64,000 nucleotides of DNA from Pedobacter yonginensis (lineage in GTDB: Bacteria > Bacteroidota > Bacteroidia > Sphingobacteriales > Sphingobacteriaceae): the NCBI RefSeq assembly GCF_003173595.1, contig NZ_QGNZ01000003.1:186001-250000 (forward strand), read 5' to 3'. Positions 58,634 to 64,000 of the stretch are shown here, piece by piece (the first letter of the stretch is position 1; every line of letters begins with the position of its first letter). Below the pieces are notes generated by a model. It was not told the origin of the DNA, did not search any database, and saw only the letters and a program-made list of their open reading frames with translations. A program made the translations under genes and the position numbers.

Positions 58634-58984
58634 TTAGCGCAAAAAGTCTTCCCGATGAGGATTAAAAATATCAATCAGCAAACCATCTTCTAAACATACC
58701 ACGCCATGAAATACCATGGTAGGCGCGAAGAAAACATCACCTTTATTTAGTATTTTCTTATCCTCGCCCATGGTAACTTCAAAACTGCCTTCAGCAACGT
58801 AGCTCATTTGTAAATGCGGGTGGTTATGTACAGCGCCAATAGCATCTTTCTCAAACGCTACCTTAACTAACATTAAGTGATCATCGTAGGCGATAATTTT
58901 GCGTTTAACGCCATCGGATATGTACTCCCAATCTATTTCCTGATCATTAATTAGGGTTTTGTTGCTTAAGTCTTTAAAGTTCAT
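58634..58984 (-). CDS. Cupin domain protein
   Basis: A 116-aa single-domain cupin. The metal-binding motif HNHPHLQMSYVAEGSFEV (about 57-74) gives two His and a Glu, with a second His in KGDVFFAPTMVFHGV (about 85-99). Small cupins of this type include sugar-sensing or degradative enzymes; the ligand is unknown. It is convergent with ilvA. Confidence 0.9.
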   Translation of the reverse strand: MNFKDLSNKTLINDQEIDWEYISDGVKRKIIAYDDHLMLVKVAFEKDAIGAVHNHPHLQMSYVAEGSFEVTMGEDKKILNKGDVFFAPTMVFHGVVCLEDGLLIDIFNPHREDFLR

Positions 58985-59084
58985 TTTGTAATTGTGTTAG
59001 ATTCGATTCTCAGATATGTAAACACCGAATATAGTACACCTCAGTGTATTTTCCAGCTGGCTTCAAAATAATGTACTTTTTTAA

Positions 59085-60660
59085 ATTTGACAAGGAAAAC
59101 ACGGAATACACAGAAGAATATTAATAATTTACGACTACGCTTGTTGTTATTAGGTGCTCTTAGGTGTCTTAGATGGTTTAATTTTCACTTTTGCATTGCC
59201 ACGGAAGCACGGAATACACAGAAGAATATTATTGATTTACGACTACACGTGCTGTTCTTAGGTGCTCTTAGGTATCTTAGGTGGTTTATATTTTAACTTT
59301 TGAGTTGCCACGGAAGCACGGAATACACAGAAGAATATTATTGATTTACGACTACACGTGCTGTTCTTAGGTGCTCTTAGGTATCTTAGGTGGTTTATAT
59401 TTTAACTTTTGAGTTGCCACGGAAGCACGGAATACACAGAAGAATATTAACGACTGACGACTACGCGTGCTGTTCTTAGGTGCTCTTAGGTATCTTAGGT
59501 GGTTTATATTTTAACTTTTGAGTTGCCACGGAAGCACGGAATACACAGAAGAATATTAACGACTGACGACTACGCGTGCTGTTCTTAGGTGCTCTTAGGT
59601 ATCTTAGGTGGTTTATCGGTATCTTAGGTGGTTTATATTTTAACTTTTGAGTTGCCACGGAAGCACGGAATACACAGAAGAATATTAACGACTGACGACT
59701 ACGCGTGCTGTTCTTAGGTGCTCTTAGGTATCTTAGGTGGTTTAATTTTAACTTTTGCATTGCCACGGAAGCACGGAATACACAGAAGAATATTATTGAT
59801 TTACGACTACGCTTGCTGTTCCTAGGTGCTCTTAGGTATCTTAGGTGGTTTATATTTTAACTTTTGCATTGCCACGGAAGCTCGGAATACACAGAAGAAT
59901 ATTATTGATTTACGACTACGCGTGCTGTTCTTAGGTGCTCTTAGGTATCTTAGGTGGTTTATATTTGTAACTTTTGAATTGCCACGGAAGCTCGGAATAC
60001 ACAGAAGAATATTATTGATTTACGACTACGCTTACTGTTCTTAGGTGCTCGTAGGTATCTTAGGTGGTTTATATTTTTAACTCTTGAATTGCCCCGGAGG
60101 CACGGAATACACATAAGAATATTATTGATTTACGACTACGCTTGCCGTTCTTAGGTGCTCTTAGGTGTCTTAGATGGTTTAATTTTAACTTTTGAGTTGC
60201 CACGGAAGCTCGGAATACACAGAAGAATATTATTGATTAACGACTACGCTTGCTGTTCTTAGGTGCTCTTAGGTATCTTAGGTGGTTTATATTTTTAACT
60301 TTTGAATTGCCACGGAAGCACGGAATACACAGAAGAATATTATTGATTTACGATTACGCTTGTTGTTCTTAGGTGCTCTTAGGTATCTTAGGTGGTTTAT
60401 ATTTGTAACTTTTGAATTGCCACGGAAGCACGGAATACACAGAGGAATATTATTGATTTACGACTACGCTTGCTGTTCTTAGGTGCTCTTAGGTGCTCTT
60501 AGGTATCTTAGATGGTTTAATTTTAACTTTTGAATTGCCACGGAAGCACGGAATACACAGAAGAATATTAACGACTGACGACTACGCTTACTGTTCTTAG
60601 GTGCTCTTAGGTATCTTAGGTGGCTTATATTTTTAACTTTTGAATTGCCACGGAAATACA
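59085..60660. repeat. Array of 14 tandem 109-bp units
   Basis: GGAATACACA recurs at 59103, 59211, 59320, 59429, 59539, 59667, 59775, 59884, 59994, 60104, 60212, 60322, 60432 and 60550, a period of 108-110 bp. Two longer steps carry internal 10-19-bp duplications. Each unit reads GCCACGGAAGCACGGAATAC...then CTTAGGTGCTCTTAGGTATC with TTAGGT every 10 bp. Units differ by point changes, unlike a CRISPR (no constant repeat with variable spacer). Frames through the array yield only repeated low-complexity peptides. It separates the cupin and DUF4230 genes. Confidence 0.95.
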
Positions 60661-60691
60661 GAATCTACTTAGCGGCAAAACCCATCCATAT

Positions 60692-61252
60692 TTAATCAAA
60701 CGTAAACCTCACATTCTTATATCCCAATCCCTCAATAATCGGTTTTAAAACCGTAGTTGCATTGGTTTTGGTTTGGGTTAAAATGCTCGATTTCTTTACT
60801 TCGGCGCTTACTTGCCTTTCGGCGGCTTTGTACGCCTCATCAACTAATCCCGCTTCGCGGAAGAATGCCATCTTCGTATCGTAAACCCGGGAATTTTTAT
60901 GGTCAATTTTAACGTAACAAATTTCTGGTTGTGGCAAATTTACTACAGCTGTATCCGCATCAATGTTTATATCCTCACGACTAATTTTTGTAAGATCGAT
61001 ACAACCCACTGCTTCTGCTTTAACAATTAGCAAAACACTTGCCTCAGGCAAAAAATCAGTTTTACTTTTGTGCTCTAAAACATCGCTAATTTGGTACCGA
61101 ACAAGCTCTAATTTACCTATAGCCTCAATCTTTTCAACCAAAAGCTGATGTTTACTTTCTACAGAAGTATTAATGCTAAACTTTTTCGAGATAAATAAAT
61201 AGCCTGCAACAACTAAAATAATCCAGGGTAAGATTCTAAAAATGATTCTCAT
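60692..61252 (-). CDS. DUF4230 domain protein
   Basis: A 186-aa protein with one N-terminal membrane anchor (about 6-22) and a DUF4230 domain. The domain has KLELVRYQISDVLEHK (about 47-62), VLLIVKAEAVGCIDLTKI (about 74-91), VNLPQPEICYVKIDH (about 105-119) and the C-terminal ILTQTKTNATTVLKPIIEGLGYK. The function is unknown. Its stop codon lies about 30 bp beyond the last repeat unit of the array. Confidence 0.9.
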   Translation of the reverse strand: MRIIFRILPWIILVVAGYLFISKKFSINTSVESKHQLLVEKIEAIGKLELVRYQISDVLEHKSKTDFLPEASVLLIVKAEAVGCIDLTKISREDINIDADTAVVNLPQPEICYVKIDHKNSRVYDTKMAFFREAGLVDEAYKAAERQVSAEVKKSSILTQTKTNATTVLKPIIEGLGYKNVRFTFD

Positions 61253-61386
61253 ATTGAGGGAATTAATTCAAATTTCAATATTGTGTATTCTAATTTAAAC
61301 AAATATCAATCCATCTTGTGTTTATCAGAATTTTTGGCAGTTGTTTTGTATATGCAAACTATACACACAAATAAACACCAAATAAC

Positions 61387-61791
61387 ATGAAAAAGTTAAC
61401 TATTTTAATGCTTTGCATTGCCACACTAGGTTTGGCATCGTGCAAAAAAGATACTATCGTTCAAAGTGCACAGAACATTGTTGTTGTTAGAGATGTAACC
61501 CCCAACCAATGGGTTTTAAGTACCAACGGACAAACCTACTCTGCTGATTTAGCGATTTCTGCTATTGATGCTTACCATGTTGATAACGAAGGTACATTGG
61601 TTTACATTTCTTATAACAATGGCGCCAGTTACATTCAATTGCCATTTGTTTACAACGTAGATGCTTACAGCTATGAGGTTTACCCTGGTGGATTATCTAT
61701 CGACATTCAGAGTTCTGACTTGCAAAATAGAGCGCCAATCAGACCTACATCTTCTGTAAGAATTAAAGTTGTACTTATTGCTACAGATTAA
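61387..61791 (+). CDS. Small lipoprotein of unknown function
   Basis: A 134-aa protein with a lipoprotein signal (1-18) and lipobox LASC giving lipidated Cys19, followed by KKDTIV. The mature part is rich in Tyr, Asn, Ser and Val and likely a small beta-sandwich. No family recognised. A terminator follows at once. It stands alone, divergent from the DUF4230 gene (134 bp gap). Confidence 0.85.
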   Translation: MKKLTILMLCIATLGLASCKKDTIVQSAQNIVVVRDVTPNQWVLSTNGQTYSADLAISAIDAYHVDNEGTLVYISYNNGASYIQLPFVYNVDAYSYEVYPGGLSIDIQSSDLQNRAPIRPTSSVRIKVVLIATD

Positions 61792-61817
61792 ATCGTCCCA
61801 CCTCTAAAAAATTCTAA

Positions 61818-61856
61818 AAAACGACTGATGTTCACCGAACGGAGTCGTTTTTTTAT
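61818..61856 (+). terminator. Intrinsic terminator after the lipoprotein gene
   Basis: AAAAACGACT-loop-AGTCGTTTTTTT forms a stem with a 15-16-nt loop (GATGTTCACCGAACGG). The T-run overlaps the stop codon of the DUF4143 remnant on the other strand. A similar phrase (GATGTTCA..TGAACGGAGTCATT) recurs at 62115. Confidence 0.85.
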
Positions 61857-62032
61857 TGCTCCCACATTAGAAAATCTCGAACATAAATAGGTTTGATTCC
61901 TCGGTAGCTATTTCCATTAAATTCGCTATTTGTAGTTACATATTTGGGGTAATTATCAGCAGCCTGTAGCAGGTTCCCGAATTCGCGTTTAATTGTTGTT
62001 TCCCCTTCAAGCTTTAAGGCTACTCGATACAG
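61853..62032 (-). pseudogene. C-terminal fragment of a DUF4143-type AAA ATPase
   Basis: A minus-strand frame of 59 codons, closed upstream by a TAA at 62033-62035 and with no usable start, encodes a recognisable C-terminus. It contains YRVALKLEGETTIKREFGNL, then DNYPKYVTTNSEFNGNSYRG and a closing IYVRDFL, the typical end of DUF4143 ATPases. The rest of the gene is gone. It is therefore a decayed remnant, not a functional protein. Family assignment is from memory of the motif. Confidence 0.75.
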
Positions 62033-62095
62033 TTATGAAAAAGTTATAACTATACTTATAACCTTTATAACAAATTTGATTTTATATAATTACAA

Positions 62096-63088
62096 TTAAA
62101 ACTCTAAGAAGCGATTGATGTTCAACTGAACGGAGTCATTCTTTTTATGTACCCCCCTATTGAGTTGCAGGGCCCTTACACTCACGCCATTTCTTTCGAG
62201 CAACAATTCATCGTAAAACCCTTTGTAATAAACATCCTTAACCTCATAGCGCCTGCTGTTCCAGCTATTGCTCATTTCTGCCCATTCGGGATAAAAAACC
62301 ACAAACTCCTTGTAGGTTTTAAGTCCGAGTTTTTCTGCTTCTAATCTAGGCAGCACAACGGCATTGCCTAAAATCTGTGCGGTGTACACATGCTTTGGGT
62401 TTTGATAAATATCTGCGGGCTTACCCGTTTGAAGAAGAATCCCGTTCCTGATAATCAATAGTTGATCTGCCAAGAATAAACCATCTGCCGGATCGTGAGA
62501 AACCAAGATTACGGTAACACCTGTTTCTGAAGCTACACGTTTAATATCTGCTCGTAGCTGGTTTTTTAACAAGGCATCTACCTGACTAAATGGTTCATCT
62601 AAAAGCAAAACTTTGGTATCAGCAACCATGGCTTTGGCAATCGCGACACGTTGTTGCTCACCTCCGCTTAGCTCGATAATCTTCTTGTTCTGAAGTGGAA
62701 GGATCCTCAAATGCTCCATAATGGCCAAAGTTTTTTCGGCTTTGGTTTTTAGGTCGGTATTGGAATGTTGCGATGCGATGTTATCATAAACCTTGGCATA
62801 GATGTTTAATGAAAAATCTTGGGTAACCATTTTCATTTGCTTATGCCCTGGTATGAGTTGTTCGTCTGGCCCTTTTACCTTTTCGTTCTCGAAATAGATT
62901 TCGCCATCATCTGTTTTTAATAATCCATAAATCGATTTCAATAAGGTAGATTTTCCACTTCCACTCTCGCCAATAATGGCAACAACATCTCCCCTATTGA
63001 TTTCAAAACTGATATTTTTAACGCCTCCAGCCTGTTCTGACTGGTACTGCTTAGTTAATTTTTTTACACTGATTATGGTATCGCTCAC
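62096..63088 (-). CDS. ABC transporter ATP-binding protein (PotA/phosphonate-like)
   Basis: A 330-aa ATPase if started at the GTG at 63088 (MSDTIISVKKLTKQY); the open frame extends 27 bp upstream to a TTG, which I consider less likely. The ABC domain has Walker A GESGSGKSTLL, Q-loop VTQDFSLN, signature LSGGEQQRVAIAKAM, Walker B VLLLDEPFSQ and SHDPADG. A C-terminal extension of about 100 residues resembles the TOBE-type regulatory part of importer ATPases. No permease is adjacent. Nine 14-bp repeats lie directly upstream (63111-63236). Confidence 0.9.
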   Translation of the reverse strand: MSDTIISVKKLTKQYQSEQAGGVKNISFEINRGDVVAIIGESGSGKSTLLKSIYGLLKTDDGEIYFENEKVKGPDEQLIPGHKQMKMVTQDFSLNIYAKVYDNIASQHSNTDLKTKAEKTLAIMEHLRILPLQNKKIIELSGGEQQRVAIAKAMVADTKVLLLDEPFSQVDALLKNQLRADIKRVASETGVTVILVSHDPADGLFLADQLLIIRNGILLQTGKPADIYQNPKHVYTAQILGNAVVLPRLEAEKLGLKTYKEFVVFYPEWAEMSNSWNSRRYEVKDVYYKGFYDELLLERNGVSVRALQLNRGVHKKNDSVQLNINRFLEF

Positions 63089-63110
63089 TTTGTAAATATA
63101 AAGGTAAATG

Positions 63111-63236
63111 ACCAAAGGAGAAAGACCAAAGCGAAAAGACTAAAGCAAAAAGACCAAAGGTGAAAGGCTAAAGCAAAAAGACTAAAGGGGAAAGACCAAA
63201 GGTGAAAGGCTAAAGCAAAAAGACTAAAGGAGAGAG
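63111..63236. repeat. Nine tandem 14-bp purine-rich repeats
   Basis: Units such as ACCAAAGGAGAAAG, ACTAAAGCAAAAAG, ACCAAAGGTGAAAG and GCTAAAGCAAAAAG run without gaps for exactly nine copies. The tract is nearly all purine on the plus strand. It starts 23 bp upstream of the GTG of the ABC ATPase gene, so it occupies its promoter/leader zone. Confidence 0.9.
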
Positions 63237-63394
63237 ATCATCTATTGTAAAATCTATTTTATACGATTTATCAGAGTAGAACTTACAGAAGATTACGATT
63301 ATAAAAAAGAATTAGCCAAAATGAGGGAAGGGAAATACCTAAAATTTAAAACTAATTTAAGTGATTTAACACAGAGCATCTTTTTAGAAACTTT

Positions 63395-63434
63395 TAAAAA
63401 AAAATCCTGTTCCGCCTAACCGAAACAGGATTTC
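63395..63434 (-). terminator. Intrinsic terminator after the barrel-protein gene
   Basis: On the minus strand AAATCCTGTT-loop-AACAGGATTT is followed by nine T. It lies about 25 bp after the stop of the barrel protein. Confidence 0.9.
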
Positions 63435-63456
63435 ATTTTATGTGTGTTGCTGTTTA

Positions 63457-64000
63457 TTAATTTAAGCCAAAGGTTACACCGAAACTCATGTTTTTTAATC
63501 CGGCTTGTGCTGGCGTAGTAAACATATCGTTGAAATAGTATTTGGTAAACAAACCTAAACCGCCGTAACCAAACCTCAATGTTCCTCCGTAACGAACCGA
63601 TTGGAAATGATAGCTATCGTATTGTTTTTCTTTTCCACGCTCTTCACTAATCTGTTTTACCTTTCCATTTAGCAAAAAGCTAACTTCAGGGCCTAAAATG
63701 AAGTAAAATCTGTTGCCTTTTTTAATTTCGCTCGTACGGAACTCAAAGTTTAATGGGATATGTACATAACTGCTTGAGAAACGGTTTTTAGAAAAGGCTA
63801 CGTTTTCATTAACGTAGGTTAACGTTGGTTGATTTTTCTGAATGGTAATGTTGTCCCTCAAACGAATCAGTGTCCAATCGAAACCGCCTGCAACATAAAT
63901 TTTAAAGTTAGAGTTGAAACGGTATCCAAATTGTAAAACATCAAAGGAGAATGTGCTGGTTTTACCACCTTTATAATCTAAAAATTCATTATTTGGGGAG
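63457..64000 (-). CDS. Outer-membrane beta-barrel protein (PorT-like), C-terminal part
   Basis: A minus-strand frame stays open from the stop at 63457 to the window edge, about 181 codons of the C-terminal part of a larger protein. Visible are repeated aromatic beta-strands (FDVLQFGYRF, KIYVAGGFDWTLIR, FYFILGPEVSFLL, GGTLRFGYGGLGLFTKYYF) and a final strand FGVTFGLN, typical of small Bacteroidota outer-membrane barrels. The N-terminus, including any signal peptide, is outside the window. Followed by a terminator. Confidence 0.85.
   Translation of the reverse strand, partial: SPNNEFLDYKGGKTSTFSFDVLQFGYRFNSNFKIYVAGGFDWTLIRLRDNITIQKNQPTLTYVNENVAFSKNRFSSSYVHIPLNFEFRTSEIKKGNRFYFILGPEVSFLLNGKVKQISEERGKEKQYDSYHFQSVRYGGTLRFGYGGLGLFTKYYFNDMFTTPAQAGLKNMSFGVTFGLN

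Noticed and set aside
59087..60044. Open frames through the 109-bp array giving repeated ATEARNTQKNIIDLRL-like peptides on the plus strand and QKLKYKPPKIP-like peptides on the minus strand
   Set aside because: Each is a by-product of a DNA repeat whose unit length is not a multiple of three; frames break and there is no signal, domain or start context.
59085..60660. CRISPR array
   Set aside because: Units are contiguous and homologous over their full 109 bp; there are no unique spacers and no cas genes.
63231..63422. Plus-strand open frame of about 60 codons (VELTEDYDYKKELAKMREGKYL-like) after the 14-bp repeats
   Set aside because: No convincing start codon, runs into a terminator, and no family recognised; perhaps a decayed gene but the support is too weak.

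Overview
The window looks like a chromosomal segment from a Pedobacter-like member of the Sphingobacteriaceae (Bacteroidota). This is inferred from the AT-rich sequence, the near absence of Shine-Dalgarno motifs, and the chromosome-partition cluster parA-parB-DUF5683-dapB-lepB. It also rests on SusB-type GH97 and GH92 glycosidases, an atpD-atpC pair separated from the other ATP synthase genes, and a long ilv-leu operon with several non-biosynthetic passenger genes. The genes are compact and mostly intact, and several unrelated families of intergenic repeats lie between them.

Layout: 1-3500 is the minus-strand par/dapB/lepB cluster. 3681-8600 holds an FMN reductase, a BtuF-like short protein and an oligopeptide-type binding lipoprotein; the last two sit between two different tandem repeat arrays (about 254 bp and 232 bp units). 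8669-11935 is a GH92 mannosidase / glycerophosphodiesterase operon. 12396-17269 is an overlapping operon: PIG-L deacetylase, a 34-aa membrane peptide, a Na+/solute symporter, a DUF2911 protein, then a terminator. 17482-28182 is a complete kdp potassium-uptake locus. It has an NtrC-type activator, two tiny membrane ORFs (one is KdpF), kdpA, kdpB, kdpC, a porin, a KdpD sensor domain without kinase, and a separate histidine kinase. Strong hairpins lie in three of its gaps. 28206-38543 carries housekeeping genes (thioesterase, GH97, DUF2130, OsmC, YtxH, YdcF, obgE, adk, tRNA-Arg, peroxiredoxin, RmlD-like) and a probable 178-bp MITE. 38705-40529 is atpD-atpC. 40978-58555 is the branched-chain amino-acid operon ilvE-ilvD-(ORF6N)-ilvB-ilvN-(DinB)-ilvC-leuC-(ABM)-(methyltransferase)-leuD-(ABC ATPase)-leuB-leuA-ilvA. 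58634-64000 contains a cupin, a 14-unit 109-bp repeat array, a DUF4230 protein, a small lipoprotein, a DUF4143 ATPase remnant, an ABC ATPase preceded by nine 14-bp repeats, and a partial outer-membrane barrel protein.

The most interesting signal is in front of ilvE. A 45-aa leader ORF very rich in Leu/Ile/Val codons, including rare-looking CTA runs, is followed by a strong intrinsic terminator whose 5' arm can alternatively pair with the last codons of the leader. This has the architecture of ribosome-mediated transcription attenuation of the whole BCAA operon. Also notable are the unusual wiring of the kdp locus, the 34-aa peptide overlapping both neighbours, the MITE with a target duplication, and a previously unmarked DUF4143 gene fragment.
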